From: an uncultured Tateyamaria sp. | GTDB lineage: Bacteria; Pseudomonadota; Alphaproteobacteria; Rhodobacterales; Rhodobacteraceae | NCBI RefSeq assembly: GCF_947487805.1 | Contig: NZ_CANKXW010000002.1 | Location: 664,699-728,698, forward strand | Reading direction: 5' to 3' | Length of the DNA: 64,000 nt | Shown here: one piece after another, positions 16,827 to 27,331 of the stretch | Layout of the letters: each line of letters begins with the position of its first letter | How positions within the stretch are numbered: the first letter of the stretch is position 1 | Program-made: the position numbers and the translations under genes | Notes under the pieces: generated by a model | What the model was told of the DNA's origin: nothing | The model's input: only the letters and a program-made list of their open reading frames with translations | Databases searched by the model: none

Positions 16827-18539
16827 ATGCAGCGTCACCTGATCACATCCGCCATTCCCTATATCAACGGGATCAAGCACCTCGGCAATCTTGTCGGCAG
16901 CCAGTTGCCCGCCGATCTCTATGCCCGCTACCTGCGCGCGCGCGGGCACGAGGTGCTGTTTCTGTGCGCCACCGACGAACACGGCACCCCGGCCGAACTG
17001 GCCGCCGCCAAGGCGGGCAAACCGGTCGCCGAATATTGCGCCGAAATGCACGCTGTTCAGGCGGACATCGCCAAAGGGTTCGGCCTGTCCTTCGATCACT
17101 TTGGCCGGTCCTCATCGCCGCAAAACCACACGCTGACCCAGCATTTCGCCGGACGGCTGGCCGATGCCGGTCTGATCCGCGAAGTGTCCGAACAGCAGGT
17201 CTATTCCAACGCGGACGGAAGATACCTGCCGGACCGATATATCGAGGGGACCTGCCCGAACTGCGCCTATGACAAGGCACGCGGCGATCAATGCGAGAAC
17301 TGCACCAAACAGCTTGATCCCACCGACCTGATCAATCCGCGTTCCGCCATCTCCGGCTCGACCGATCTGGAGGTGCGTGAAACCAAACACCTCTACCTGC
17401 GCCAATCCGCGCTCAAAGACGACCTTGATGCCTGGATCGACAGCAAGACCGATTGGCCGATCCTGACCACGTCCATTGCCAAGAAATGGTTGCATGACGG
17501 CGACGGCTTGCAGGATCGCGGCATCACGCGAGATCTGGACTGGGGCATCCCCGTGCGGCGCGGGAACGAAGACTGGCCCGGCATGGAAGGCAAGGTGTTC
17601 TATGTCTGGTTCGACGCCCCCATCGAATACATTGCCTGCGCCGGGGAATGGGCGGACGCAAACGGCGATGCGGATTGGGAACGCTGGTGGCGCACGGACA
17701 AAGGTGCAGATGACGTCCGCTACACCCAGTTCATGGGCAAGGACAATGTCCCCTTTCACACGCTGAGCTTTCCGGCAACAATCCTGGGGTCGGGCGAGCC
17801 GTGGAAGATGGTCGATCACCTCAAGTCCTTCAACTACCTTACCTATGATGGCGGGCAGTTTTCAACCAGCCAGGGGCGCGGCGTGTTCATGGACCAGGCG
17901 CTGGAGATCCTGCCCGCCGACTACTGGCGCTGGTGGCTTTTGTCCAATTGCCCGGAAACCTCGGATTCCGAATTTACGTGGGAGTTGTTCCAACAGGGCG
18001 TGAACAAGGATCTCGCGGACGTGTTGGGTAATTTCGTCAGCAGGGTGACAAAGTTCTGTCGCTCGAAATTCGGTGAGACCGTGCCCTCGGGCGGAACCTA
18101 TGGCGATCGCGAGACCGCTTTGATCGAAGAGCTGCAAGCGCGGGTGACGCGTTACGGTGCTTTGATGGAAGCCATGGAAGTGCGCAAATCCGCTCAGGAG
18201 TTGCGCGCGATCTGGGTGGCAGGCAATGAATACCTGCAAGCCGCGGCACCCTGGGCCACGATCAAGGTAGACGAAGCGCAAGCGGCCATGCAGATCCGTA
18301 TGGCCTTTAATCTCATCCGCCTTTACGCAACCATATCAAGCCCCTTCATCCCAACGGCGTCCGATCGGATGCAGAGCAGTCTCGGCATGGAAAGCGCGGA
18401 CTGGCCCGAGGACGTGGCTTCAGCGTTGTCGTCGGTGCAGGCGGGTCAGACATTTGCTGTGCCCGAAAACCTTTTTGCCAAGATTTCCGACGATGATCGC
18501 GCCGACTGGCAATCGCGGTTTGCCGGCACGCGCGGCTGA
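16827..18539 (+). CDS. metG: Methionyl-tRNA synthetase
   Basis: The 570-residue class I synthetase attaches methionine to tRNA-Met. The HIGH-type motif is HLGN near residue 18. A four-cysteine zinc knuckle, CPNC...CENC, lies near residues 142-158, as in the archaeal/E. coli-like branch. The second signature is QFSTSQGR near residue 343 in place of KMSKS. There is no C-terminal tRNA-binding EMAP domain, so it is the short form. The start is at [12 protein letters not shown], preceded by AAAAGG. Confidence 0.95.
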   Translation: MQRHLITSAIPYINGIKHLGNLVGSQLPADLYARYLRARGHEVLFLCATDEHGTPAELAAAKAGKPVAEYCAEMHAVQADIAKGFGLSFDHFGRSSSPQNHTLTQHFAGRLADAGLIREVSEQQVYSNADGRYLPDRYIEGTCPNCAYDKARGDQCENCTKQLDPTDLINPRSAISGSTDLEVRETKHLYLRQSALKDDLDAWIDSKTDWPILTTSIAKKWLHDGDGLQDRGITRDLDWGIPVRRGNEDWPGMEGKVFYVWFDAPIEYIACAGEWADANGDADWERWWRTDKGADDVRYTQFMGKDNVPFHTLSFPATILGSGEPWKMVDHLKSFNYLTYDGGQFSTSQGRGVFMDQALEILPADYWRWWLLSNCPETSDSEFTWELFQQGVNKDLADVLGNFVSRVTKFCRSKFGETVPSGGTYGDRETALIEELQARVTRYGALMEAMEVRKSAQELRAIWVAGNEYLQAAAPWATIKVDEAQAAMQIRMAFNLIRLYATISSPFIPTASDRMQSSLGMESADWPEDVASALSSVQAGQTFAVPENLFAKISDDDRADWQSRFAGTRG

Positions 18540-18553
18540 TCAAGCCCGTTCGA

Positions 18554-18599
18554 CCTGTCTGAATTGGTCGAGGTCGCGCTTCGCTGAGAAACAGACAGG
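18554..18599. repeat. Inverted repeat between convergent metG and chemoreceptor genes
   Basis: CCTGTCTG (18554-18561) and CAGACAGG (18592-18599) are perfect 8-base arms 30 bases apart. A second hairpin, ACTGGC-ATGG-GCCAGT, lies a little downstream, near 18640. There is no T run. Both sit in the gap between convergent stops and probably help to end transcription from both sides. Confidence 0.4.
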
Positions 18600-18673
18600 C
18601 CTGTTGTACCTGGATCTAACTGACATGGGCCCAACTGGCATGGGCCAGTGTGACCCGCCCAGAGCCCTGCGCG

Positions 18674-21220
18674 CTAGAACTCTTCCCACCCGGCCTGCGG
18701 ATTCGTGTCCTCGGCCGGATCCACAGCCAAAGCGAGCGCGCCCTCGGTGATTGGCATATCTGTGGCGGGAGCGGCCTGACTAAGCGGCCGCACCTTGATC
18801 GCCGGCGCATTTTTCAACCGGAATTTCGCAACCGCTGCTGCAAGGCTATCGGCTTCCGCAGTCAAAGCGTGGCTGGCAGCAGTGGTTTCTTCGAACATCG
18901 CCGCGTTTTGCTGGGTTACATGGTCCAGTTCATTGACGGCCACGTTGATTTCGTTCAGCCCCGCCGCCTGCTGCCGCGCGGAACTGGCGATTTCCGACAC
19001 CCGCTCCGAAATTTCCGCAACCGATGTCACAATCGCAGAGAGCGCTGTTCCCGTCCGTCCAACCAAATCGACACCCTGTTGCACCTGATCCGAACTAGTG
19101 GAGATCAGCGTATTTATCTCGCGCGCCGCGTCCGATGACCGAAGCGCCAAGGCGCGTACTTCTGTTGCAACGACAGCGAACCCGCGCCCCGCTTCTCCTG
19201 CGCGGGCCGCTTCGACACCGGCGTTGAGCGCAAGCAGGTTTGTCTGGAACGCGATATCATCAATGACCGAGGTGATCTTGGAAATTTCCTGCGACGATGC
19301 CTTGATCCCGTCCATGGCTGCCACGGCAAGACCGGCTACCTCGCCGCCTTTTTCCGCGTTGGATTGCGCATCCGCCGACATGCGGCTCGCAGCATCAGCG
19401 CCTTCGGCTGCCGAGGCAACGGAGGTCGTCAATTCGTCCAGTGCCGCGGCCGTTTCCTCGAGCGTCGCCGCCTGGCGTTCCGTGCGGCGCGACAGATCGT
19501 CCGCTGCCGTCGTAATCTCGGCTGTCTCGTTGCGGATCGACTCCACGTTATGCGCCACCGCGGTCATGGCGTCGCGCAACGCCGTGATCGCCAGATTGTA
19601 ATTGGCTCGCAGCTGCGCATAGTTTTCCGGCATGTCCGCCGACAGCTGGGCATCCAGATCGCCATCCGCCAACTGGTGCAACGCCTCACCCAGAAGAGCG
19701 ACGACGCGGGTCTGCTCTTCTCCGACGCGGCGCTGTTCCTCATGTGCGCGGCGCACATCCTGTTCTGTCCGCGTCACATCCGCCCCAATCAGGATTACAC
19801 GCTCAAGCACGCCTTCTTCGGACCGCACCGCGATGAAACCACCGTCGATCACTGCAGCCTGACCGCCCTCGCCGATCACATCGATTTTCCCGTGCACCTG
19901 CTCGCCGCGCAGAACGCAGGCTGCAAGATCGTCCGGCATATGTGGATCGGATTGTTGTTCTGACAAAACGGAACCCAGAGCGGTGCCCTGACAACCCGCC
20001 TCATTGAACCCCAAAGCCTCCGCAGCACTCGCATTGAGCGCGGAACACGCCCCGGTCTTATCGAACTCCATGCGCACTTGCGTGCGGTCTATCCCATCCA
20101 GCAGGGCGGCATTTCGTTGCGCCTCGGTGCGATCACTCCATTCAACGACTGCGCCAATGTCCCTTTGCTTGTGATCCAAAGCCGCGTTGACCTTCAGCCG
20201 CAGATGTCTTTCGCCAATTCTGAGATAGGTCGATGCAACCTCGCCGGCCTCGTCCGTGATCCCATGCAGTTTTCGCAGATCAGAGCCAACCCACGCACCT
20301 TTCGCCGCATCGGGCCAAACCGTTTCAAGGTCGGACGCCAGATCATCCAGCAGCATCACGCAAGCCGGGTTTGCAAAGGTCACGATGCCCTCTACGTCGA
20401 TCATCATCATGGGCGCCGAGCTGCCCTCGAATGCCGCGCCCTTGAACGCGCTTTCCCGCTGCATCGATTTCGCCCTTGCAAGGCTCAGTCTGAACGCATC
20501 CAGACATTGGGCAATCCGGCCAACCTCGTCAGCGCGGTCCGTATACGGGATTTCGATGTCGAATTTCTTGTTGGCAATTCCATCCATCGACGCGCCCAGC
20601 CGATCCAGCGGCCTTGCCATGCCAAAATACAGATACAAGGTGATGCCGCACACCGCCAGAAGGAGCACGATCGCGCCAATCCCCATGGCACGCAATTCGC
20701 TATCTGAAAGCGACGCGGTCACATGCTGCAGCGTCCATGCTGTCAAGACCGCACCGGCAATGCCACCGTCCGATCCGAACATCGCAGGCGTGACCACGGT
20801 CAGCATATCGGGAGACATGACACGGGTTCCGCTTTCCAGTGCTTGCGAGATCAGGGCCAGGTTTGCCTCCGATTGAAAATTCTGGCCGTCGGTCTGGTAC
20901 AGGACGACGCCTGTGGCACTGACCACCAGCGCGCCCAACGCATCGGGCTGTGCCGAGGCCATGACATTTGTCGTGATCTGCTGCACCGCCACCTCGTTGC
21001 CGAACTTGATCGACCCGCCCATTTGCATCGCCAGCAGGTCCGTCACATCCACAGCGCGCGCGGACAAGGCCTCGGAGATCAGCTGCCATTTCTCGCTGCG
21101 GTCATACACTGTCTTGGCAGCCACAACCGCAAGTGTCATGAGCGCCGCGATCAGAACCGATTTCACCAGCAGACTGTTGAGGCGTGATTCCCTCAGTTTG
21201 GCCAAATTGAACGCCCGCAT
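18674..21220 (-). CDS. Methyl-accepting chemotaxis protein with C-terminal CheR/CheB tether
   Basis: The 848-residue receptor has a first membrane helix at about 19-39, a periplasmic sensor of about 130 residues, a second helix ([20 protein letters not shown]), then HAMP, two PAS-like segments (the first reading [18 protein letters not shown]) and a long methyl-accepting coiled coil with the hairpin tip [21 protein letters not shown]. It ends in GWEEF, an xWxxF pentapeptide of the kind that docks CheR and CheB. It signals through CheA/CheW, none of which is in this window. The ligand is unknown. The start chosen (MRAFNL) has AAGGTG upstream; the frame is open 23 codons earlier. Confidence 0.9.
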   Translation of the reverse strand: MRAFNLAKLRESRLNSLLVKSVLIAALMTLAVVAAKTVYDRSEKWQLISEALSARAVDVTDLLAMQMGGSIKFGNEVAVQQITTNVMASAQPDALGALVVSATGVVLYQTDGQNFQSEANLALISQALESGTRVMSPDMLTVVTPAMFGSDGGIAGAVLTAWTLQHVTASLSDSELRAMGIGAIVLLLAVCGITLYLYFGMARPLDRLGASMDGIANKKFDIEIPYTDRADEVGRIAQCLDAFRLSLARAKSMQRESAFKGAAFEGSSAPMMMIDVEGIVTFANPACVMLLDDLASDLETVWPDAAKGAWVGSDLRKLHGITDEAGEVASTYLRIGERHLRLKVNAALDHKQRDIGAVVEWSDRTEAQRNAALLDGIDRTQVRMEFDKTGACSALNASAAEALGFNEAGCQGTALGSVLSEQQSDPHMPDDLAACVLRGEQVHGKIDVIGEGGQAAVIDGGFIAVRSEEGVLERVILIGADVTRTEQDVRRAHEEQRRVGEEQTRVVALLGEALHQLADGDLDAQLSADMPENYAQLRANYNLAITALRDAMTAVAHNVESIRNETAEITTAADDLSRRTERQAATLEETAAALDELTTSVASAAEGADAASRMSADAQSNAEKGGEVAGLAVAAMDGIKASSQEISKITSVIDDIAFQTNLLALNAGVEAARAGEAGRGFAVVATEVRALALRSSDAAREINTLISTSSDQVQQGVDLVGRTGTALSAIVTSVAEISERVSEIASSARQQAAGLNEINVAVNELDHVTQQNAAMFEETTAASHALTAEADSLAAAVAKFRLKNAPAIKVRPLSQAAPATDMPITEGALALAVDPAEDTNPQAGWEEF

Positions 21221-21465
21221 GTGCGACACCTTTTTTCCATGCACTGATGGGCAAACCCGATCGGCGCGTATTGCTCGTCGTCGGGTCATAGAACAGCACC
21301 CTTACTGCGCGATTAACTCCGGGCAACTTTCACCCAGACGTGCAGACAGCACGCCCCGTGTCAGAGGTGCAAAACGAAGAAAGCCGCACGGCAGTGAGGG
21401 CAAAGGGGGACAAGTATTCCTGAATTCACGCCGATTCGTGCCCGGGATTATCGGCAGATCGGGTT

Positions 21466-21551
21466 TGGTGCGGGCGGTGGGACTCGAACCCACACGGGCA
21501 TACGCCCTTCAGATTTTAAGTCTGATATGTCTACCATTCCATCACGCCCGC
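21466..21551 (-). tRNA. tRNA-Leu(TAA)
   Basis: The transcript reads GCGGGCG at the 5' end and CGCCCGC-A-CCA at the 3' end, with CCA encoded. The anticodon stem-loop CAGAC-TTAAAAT-CTG gives anticodon UAA. A long variable arm (GGGCGTATGCCC) and a T-loop GTTCGAGTC complete a class II tRNA. Length is 86 with CCA. Confidence 0.93.
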
Positions 21552-21596
21552 GCCCGACCTTGTTAGGCAATCGCGCGCGGCTACTCAAGAGGACGC

Positions 21597-22151
21597 TCAG
21601 ATATCCTCGCCCGCCGGGCCCAGCGGCGCGCCATCCGCGATCAATGCCCGTTCGGAGAGCCAAGGGTTGTTGGCCAGCGCGTCCAGCATCTGGGCCCGCG
21701 CATCCTGCGCCCGACCAATGTTCATCAGCGTCAACGCGCGCCCGGATTGCGCGCCAACATGATCCGGCAACAGCTCAAGAGCGGCGTCAAGATCGCGCAG
21801 TGCGGACAGGTAATCGGCCCGCAGGAAACTGGTGAACGCGCGCTGATTGAACCCTTCGGCATAGTCTGGGCAGTAGGCGATCAACCGGTCAAAACTGGCA
21901 AACGCCCCTGCGTAATCGCCGTTATTGCGCTGCCGCAGGCCCTTGTCCAACATCTCCTGCGCCGGGGCATCAGGCGCAGTCAGCCAGATCTCCCACATTT
22001 GCGCCGACAACGGCTCCGCCGCTAGCTGACTGGGTGCAGCGCGGATTTGGTCGCGCAATTCCGTGAGGGCAGCCCGGTTGTCCTGTACCGCAGGGCACGT
22101 GTCCGCCAGCGCGGGGCCAGCCAGACAGGCAAGAAGCAAAAGGTGTTTCAT
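21597..22151 (-). CDS. Secreted TPR-repeat protein
   Basis: A 184-residue protein with a signal peptide (MKHLLLLACLAGPALA-DTC) and two to three tetratricopeptide repeats in residues 75-160 (for example NGDYAGAFASFDRLIAYCPDYAEGFNQ and ADYLSALRDLDAALELLPD). It is probably a periplasmic scaffold; partners are unknown. An in-frame ATG seven codons earlier is less likely because it would spoil the signal peptide. It is a single gene between tRNA-Leu and putR. Confidence 0.75.
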   Translation of the reverse strand: MKHLLLLACLAGPALADTCPAVQDNRAALTELRDQIRAAPSQLAAEPLSAQMWEIWLTAPDAPAQEMLDKGLRQRNNGDYAGAFASFDRLIAYCPDYAEGFNQRAFTSFLRADYLSALRDLDAALELLPDHVGAQSGRALTLMNIGRAQDARAQMLDALANNPWLSERALIADGAPLGPAGEDI

Positions 22152-22204
22152 GGCCCAAAGGATGCGGCACAAGCGTCGCAGGTCAAGCCTTGCGCGGACA
22201 CAAC

Positions 22205-22705
22205 TCAGTCAATGCCCGGCAACATGACCTCCTTGACGGCTTCCATTGCCACGAATGTCGATGTGGCCGTGACATGCGGCAGCGACGAAATCACATCGCC
22301 AAGGAACGCCCTGTACTGCGCCATGTTCCGCGTCCGGATCTTGAGAAGATAGTCAAAATTTCCTGCAATCATGTGGGCTTGCTCGATTTCCGGTACAGAT
22401 TGCACTGCTGCGTTGAAGGCCCGCAAAGCGGCCTCGCGGGTGTCTTCGAGACGGACTTCGACAAAGGCCACGTGATCCAGCCCCAACTGGATCGGATCCA
22501 AAAGGGCGCGGTATCCCATAATGACCCCACTGCTTTCCAGACGGCGCAACCGCGCCTGCGTGGGCGATTTCGACAGGCCAATCCGACTGGCAAGGTCGGT
22601 GATGCTCATCCTGCCATCCTCGGCCAGCGCCGTCAGAATCGCCTGGTCGAACCGGTCCATTCCGTCCAGCCGAGATGGCTTCAATCCCGTCTCTCTCTTG
22701 ATCAT
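22205..22705 (-). CDS. putR: Lrp/AsnC-family regulator of proline catabolism
   Basis: The 166-residue protein has an Lrp-type helix-turn-helix (residues 15-65, ITDLASRIGLSKSPTQARLRRLES) and an Lrp ligand-binding RAM domain with YLLKIRTRNMAQYRAFL. It is divergent from putA with 79 bases between starts, the usual PutR-putA arrangement of alphaproteobacteria, in which PutR activates putA when proline is present. Confidence 0.88.
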   Translation of the reverse strand: MIKRETGLKPSRLDGMDRFDQAILTALAEDGRMSITDLASRIGLSKSPTQARLRRLESSGVIMGYRALLDPIQLGLDHVAFVEVRLEDTREAALRAFNAAVQSVPEIEQAHMIAGNFDYLLKIRTRNMAQYRAFLGDVISSLPHVTATSTFVAMEAVKEVMLPGID

Positions 22706-22784
22706 TATTCCTGCCTTTTTGCGAATTTCAGCCCATTACGCCTATCCATAAGCTGTTATACTGCCCACAATGGAAAAGGAAACC

Positions 22785-25700
22785 ATGATGGCACGTGACA
22801 TCGAACTGGAACGCGGTATGGCGCTGGACGCAGGTATGTATGCGGACCCCGATCAGGTCCTGGCAGAACTGATCACCACTGCAAATCTGTCTGATGCGGC
22901 GCGCGCGGCGATCTCGCGCGATGCCGCCGCACTTGTGACCGCGATCCGCACGCAGGCCGCGCCCGGACTGATGGAGGTTTTCCTCGCCGAATATGGTCTG
23001 TCGACCGACGAAGGGGTCGCGCTGATGTGTCTGGCCGAGGCGCTCTTGCGCGTGCCCGACGCTGACACGATCGATGCGCTGATCGAGGACAAGATCGCGC
23101 CGTCCGACTGGGGCAAGCACCTAGGGCATTCCAGCTCAAGCCTCGTGAACGCCTCCACTTGGGCGCTGATGCTGACCGGCCGCGTACTCGATGATGATCA
23201 GCCGGGCCCGGTGCGCCATCTGCGCAGCGCGATCAAGCGTCTGGGCGAGCCGGTGATCCGCAGTGCCGTGGCCCGCGCAATGAAGGAAATGGGCCGCCAG
23301 TTCGTGCTGGGCGAGGATATCGACGCCGCCATGGACCGTGCGGCGGGCATGGAGGCCAAGGGCTTTACCTACTCCTACGACATGCTGGGAGAGGCCGCGC
23401 TGACCGATGCGGACGCCCGGCGCTATCACCTCAGCTACAGCCGTGCGATCTCGGCCATTGCGCGCGCCTGCACCAGCGATGACATCCGCCAGAACCCGGG
23501 CATCTCGGTCAAGCTCTCGGCGCTGCACCCCCGCTATGAGCGCGCCCAGTCCGAGACCGTCATGTGCGATCTCGTCCCGCGTCTGCGATCACTTGCACTG
23601 CTGGCCAAATCGGCAGGCATGGGGCTCAACGTCGACGCCGAAGAGGCAGACCGTCTGACACTGTCGCTCGAGGTGATCGACGCGGTGCTGGGCGACACCG
23701 CGCTGGCAGGGTGGGACGGTTTTGGCGTGGTCGTACAGGCCTATGGCCCCCGCGCGGGCGCCGTGATCGACACGCTGCACGATATGGCCGAACGGCACGA
23801 CCGGCGCATCATGGTCCGTCTGGTCAAGGGCGCCTACTGGGACACGGAAATCAAACGCGCGCAGGTCGAAGGCATGGCCCGCTTTCCCGTCTTCACCCGC
23901 AAACCGGCCACCGACGTGTCCTATATCGCCAATGCGCGCAAACTGCTGAACCTGACCGATCGTATCTATCCCCAATTTGCCACGCACAACGCCCATACGG
24001 TCGCCGCGATCCTGCATATGGCCGACGCGCAGCCCTTTGAATTCCAACGTCTGCACGGCATGGGCGAGGCGCTGCACACCATGGTGCTGCGCGACAACAG
24101 CACCCGCTGCCGCATCTATGCGCCCGTTGGCGCGCACCGCGACCTGCTGGCCTATCTGGTGCGGCGGCTTCTGGAAAACGGGGCCAACTCCAGCTTTGTG
24201 AACCAGGTCGTCGATGACGCGGTGCCGGCCGAGGTGGTCGCCGCCGACCCGTTCGACGCCCTTTCCGAGGCCCCTGTCGTGATCCCGGACGGGCCTGCTC
24301 TCTATGCCCCTGCGCGCCGCAATTCGAGCGGGTTCGACCTGACCCACCTGCCGACGCTGGCGCAGATCGACACCGCGCGCGCGCCTTTTGCCCAGCATCA
24401 ATGGGCTGCCACATCGCTGACCGTCGCGCCGAATACAGGCACGCGGCACGACTGCATCAACCCCTCAGATCCCAGGGACGTGGTGGGCCATGCCACTTGG
24501 GCGGACGCGGGCGATGTCACTGCCGCCTTTGATACAGCACAGCCCTGGGACGCAGCAGCCCCCGACCGCCACCGTATCCTGAATGCCGCCGCGGACCACT
24601 ACGAGGCGCATTTCGGCGAGATTTATGCCCTGCTGGCACGCGAAGCGGGCAAGACCCTGCCCGACGCCGTCGCCGAATTGCGCGAGGCGGTGGATTTCCT
24701 GCGCTACTACGCCAATTTCGCGGACGACTGCGCACCTGCGGGCCGGTTTGTCTGCATCTCGCCGTGGAACTTCCCGCTTGCGATCTTCACCGGCCAGATC
24801 GCGGCGGCCCTTGCGGCAGGCAACGCCGTGCTGGCCAAGCCTGCGGAACAGACGCCACTGATCGCGCACCTTGCTGTGTCGCTCCTGCACGAGGCGGGCG
24901 TGCCACGCGCCGCGCTGCAACTGCTGCTGGGCGATGGTCAGATCGGCGCGGCCCTCACCTCCGATCCGCGCATCAACGGCGTGGCCTTTACCGGCTCCAC
25001 CGCGACCGCGCTGCGGATCCGCAGCACGCTGGCCACCCACGCGGCCCCCGGCACGCCACTGATCGCGGAAACGGGTGGTCTGAACGCCATGATCGTGGAC
25101 AGCACCGCCTTGCCCGAACAGGCTGTTCAGTCGGTGATCGAAAGCGCCTTTCAGTCCGCCGGGCAACGCTGCTCCGCCCTGCGCTGTCTCTATATGCAAG
25201 AAGACATCGCGCCCGCCTTCACCGAGATGCTGGTCGGCGCGATGGACGCGCTGCACATTGACCAACCCTGGGCATTGTCGACAGACATCGGCCCGGTGAT
25301 CGACGCCGCGGCCCGCGCGGGCATTGACGCGCATATCGCGCTGGCGCTGACCGAGGGGCGCGTCCTGCACCGCCTGCCGACGCCACAAGCCGGCACGTAT
25401 GTTGCACCGACTCTCATCAAGGTCACCGGCATCGGCGATCTGGAACAGGAGATCTTTGGCCCAGTGCTGCATCTGGCAACCTTCCGGGCACAGGACCTCG
25501 ACCGCGTGATCGATGACATCAATGCCACGGGATACGGGCTGACCTTTGGGTTGCACACACGGATCGATGACCGGGTTCAGCACGTGTCTGATCGGATCAC
25601 GGCGGGCAACATCTATGTCAATCGCAACCAAATCGGCGCGGTGGTGGGCAGCCAACCTTTTGGCGGGCACGGCCTGTCAGGAACCGGCCCCAAGGCGGGC

Positions 25701-26198
25701 GGCCCAGACTATATCACGCGGTTCACCGCACCGCTGCCCGCGGGAACCGTATCGCATTGGGCGGCCCCCGCCCCGCTGCCCCCTTGCCCAGAGGCCCCGC
25801 ATAAGGCCCTGATGCAAACCGCGATGCCCGGCCCCACAGGCGAATCCAACATGCTCAGCCGCCACCCACGCGCACCGCTCTTCTGCGCAGGCCCCGGCGC
25901 CGACGCCGCCCGCGCACAGTGCGATCAGGTCGAGGCCCTGGGCGGTGTCGCGGTGATGGCCACTGGCGCCTTTGACGCAGACGCACTGCGCACCGGACCA
26001 GCCTATGGCGGCGTGATCTGGTGGGGCGATGCGGACACCGCGCGTGCCATGGATCAGGCACTGGCTGCGCGCACCGGCCCCGTTATCCCCTTGATCACAA
26101 GTACACCGGACATAGCACACGCCACCGTGGAGCGGCACGTCTGCGTGGACACCACCGCCTCAGGTGGCAACGCCGCCCTTCTGGGGTCAGCGGCCTGA
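22785..26198 (+). CDS. putA: Bifunctional proline dehydrogenase / P5C dehydrogenase
   Basis: The 1137-residue enzyme converts proline to glutamate in two steps. The proline dehydrogenase barrel covers about residues 150-470 (RLVKGAYWDTEIKRAQ is a diagnostic strand). The aldehyde dehydrogenase part covers about 540-1020, with catalytic Glu near 762 (AETGGLNAM) and Cys near 796 (SAGQRCSAL). There is no N-terminal ribbon-helix-helix, so it is not self-regulating; the adjacent putR does that job. The start has AAAAGGA 4-5 bases upstream; an ATG five codons earlier is in frame but lacks a site. Confidence 0.95.
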   Translation: MMARDIELERGMALDAGMYADPDQVLAELITTANLSDAARAAISRDAAALVTAIRTQAAPGLMEVFLAEYGLSTDEGVALMCLAEALLRVPDADTIDALIEDKIAPSDWGKHLGHSSSSLVNASTWALMLTGRVLDDDQPGPVRHLRSAIKRLGEPVIRSAVARAMKEMGRQFVLGEDIDAAMDRAAGMEAKGFTYSYDMLGEAALTDADARRYHLSYSRAISAIARACTSDDIRQNPGISVKLSALHPRYERAQSETVMCDLVPRLRSLALLAKSAGMGLNVDAEEADRLTLSLEVIDAVLGDTALAGWDGFGVVVQAYGPRAGAVIDTLHDMAERHDRRIMVRLVKGAYWDTEIKRAQVEGMARFPVFTRKPATDVSYIANARKLLNLTDRIYPQFATHNAHTVAAILHMADAQPFEFQRLHGMGEALHTMVLRDNSTRCRIYAPVGAHRDLLAYLVRRLLENGANSSFVNQVVDDAVPAEVVAADPFDALSEAPVVIPDGPALYAPARRNSSGFDLTHLPTLAQIDTARAPFAQHQWAATSLTVAPNTGTRHDCINPSDPRDVVGHATWADAGDVTAAFDTAQPWDAAAPDRHRILNAAADHYEAHFGEIYALLAREAGKTLPDAVAELREAVDFLRYYANFADDCAPAGRFVCISPWNFPLAIFTGQIAAALAAGNAVLAKPAEQTPLIAHLAVSLLHEAGVPRAALQLLLGDGQIGAALTSDPRINGVAFTGSTATALRIRSTLATHAAPGTPLIAETGGLNAMIVDSTALPEQAVQSVIESAFQSAGQRCSALRCLYMQEDIAPAFTEMLVGAMDALHIDQPWALSTDIGPVIDAAARAGIDAHIALALTEGRVLHRLPTPQAGTYVAPTLIKVTGIGDLEQEIFGPVLHLATFRAQDLDRVIDDINATGYGLTFGLHTRIDDRVQHVSDRITAGNIYVNRNQIGAVVGSQPFGGHGLSGTGPKAGGPDYITRFTAPLPAGTVSHWAAPAPLPPCPEAPHKALMQTAMPGPTGESNMLSRHPRAPLFCAGPGADAARAQCDQVEALGGVAVMATGAFDADALRTGPAYGGVIWWGDADTARAMDQALAARTGPVIPLITSTPDIAHATVERHVCVDTTASGGNAALLGSAA

Positions 26199-26237
26199 CC
26201 GCTTGACCCCGGCGCGCGTTGGCACAACTGTGCGGAT

Positions 26238-26972
26238 ATGTTCCCAATTCGCGATCACAACCCATCGGGCCGAACGCCTTACGTCACCTACCTGCTGCTT
26301 GCGGCAAATATCGGGATCTTCCTGAGCTATGTGGGTCTGTTCCAGGACGGGCGCGCGCTCAACGGGTTCTTCTTTCAATACGCCGCGATCCCTGCCCGTA
26401 TCGCATCGGGTGACGGGTACGAGACGCTGATATCCTCGATGTTCCTGCACGGCGGCTGGATGCACCTTGCGGGCAACATGCTGTTTTTGTGGATCTTTGG
26501 CGACAATATCGAGGACGAGATGGGCCACCTGCCCTTTCTCGGCTTCTACCTCGCCACAGGCGTGGCTGCCGGGCTGGTGCACATCCTGTCCGCCCCCTAT
26601 TCCACCGTGCCCACGGTGGGCGCATCCGGGGCCATCGCGGGGGTCATGGGGGCCTATCTGCTGATGTACCCACGCGCACGGGTCGACATCCTGCTGATCC
26701 TGATCGTGTTTTTCCGCATCTTCCCGATCCCTGCGTGGATCATGCTGGTGCTGTGGTTCGCCATGCAGTTCGTGGGCGGCCTCGCCGCGGACGCGACGGC
26801 GGGCGGCGTGGCATATTGGGCCCACGCAGGTGGCTTTGTCGCAGGGATGCTCGCGGCCACACCGCTCTGGCTGCGCCGTGGTGGCCCGTCCTTCTGGCGG
26901 CGCACCGACGGCCACCCACCGCACCCGGAGGCGCAATATGTCCGGTCCCGCCTGCCCAAGGTGCGCAGATGA
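26238..26972 (+). CDS. Rhomboid-family intramembrane serine protease
   Basis: A 244-residue polytopic protein with six or more helices. The loop-1/helix-2 signature HGGWMHLAGNMLFLWIFGDN is typical of rhomboids. The catalytic Ser is in GASGAIAGVMGAYL, and the partner His is in the later helix YWAHAGGFVAG, so it looks active. The substrates, presumably membrane proteins, are unknown. Its stop overlaps the start of the GFA gene (ATGA), so the two are translated as a pair. Confidence 0.88.
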   Translation: MFPIRDHNPSGRTPYVTYLLLAANIGIFLSYVGLFQDGRALNGFFFQYAAIPARIASGDGYETLISSMFLHGGWMHLAGNMLFLWIFGDNIEDEMGHLPFLGFYLATGVAAGLVHILSAPYSTVPTVGASGAIAGVMGAYLLMYPRARVDILLILIVFFRIFPIPAWIMLVLWFAMQFVGGLAADATAGGVAYWAHAGGFVAGMLAATPLWLRRGGPSFWRRTDGHPPHPEAQYVRSRLPKVRR

Positions 26973-27331
26973 TAGCATCGTGCCATTGTGGGGCCGTGGT
27001 GCTCGACGTGACGCTGACGCGCGGGCTGGAAACGGCCGGCCGCTGCGACTGTTCGTTCTGCAAACGCCGCGCGGCCCCAGCCGTCACCGCTCCCAAGGAC
27101 GGGGTGCACATCCTGCAAGGTGCGGACGCTCTCACGCTCTATCAATGGGGCACGCAAACCGCGCGCCACCATTTCTGCAAGATCTGCGGGATTTACATGT
27201 TCCACAACCGCCGCGCTGACCCGAACGAGATCGGCGTGAACATGGGCACGCTCGAAGGCGTCAACCCCGCAGAGCATGAACCGATCCCCTGGACCGATGG
27301 CATCAACCACCCGTCCGACCGAGCAGATTAG
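26969..27331 (+). CDS. GFA family (CENP-V/glutathione-dependent formaldehyde-activating-like) protein
   Basis: The 120-residue protein is a beta-rich zinc protein with the family's cysteines: CHCGAV near residue 5, CDCSFCKRR near 27-32, and CKICGIYMFH near 70. Members bind zinc and some are linked to S-thiol chemistry, but most functions are unproven. It is translationally coupled to the rhomboid gene and overlaps the stop of the convergent inositol monophosphatase-like gene by 4 bases. Confidence 0.85.
   Translation: MIASCHCGAVVLDVTLTRGLETAGRCDCSFCKRRAAPAVTAPKDGVHILQGADALTLYQWGTQTARHHFCKICGIYMFHNRRADPNEIGVNMGTLEGVNPAEHEPIPWTDGINHPSDRAD

Noticed and set aside
17840..17885. A damaged KMSKS motif in MetRS
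   Set aside because: QFSTSQGR fits the natural variation of this branch of MetRS, and the rest of the enzyme is intact, so it is not evidence for inactivation.
24465..25670. A long frame antisense to the aldehyde dehydrogenase half of putA
   Set aside because: Shadow of a well-defined enzyme; no family resemblance.
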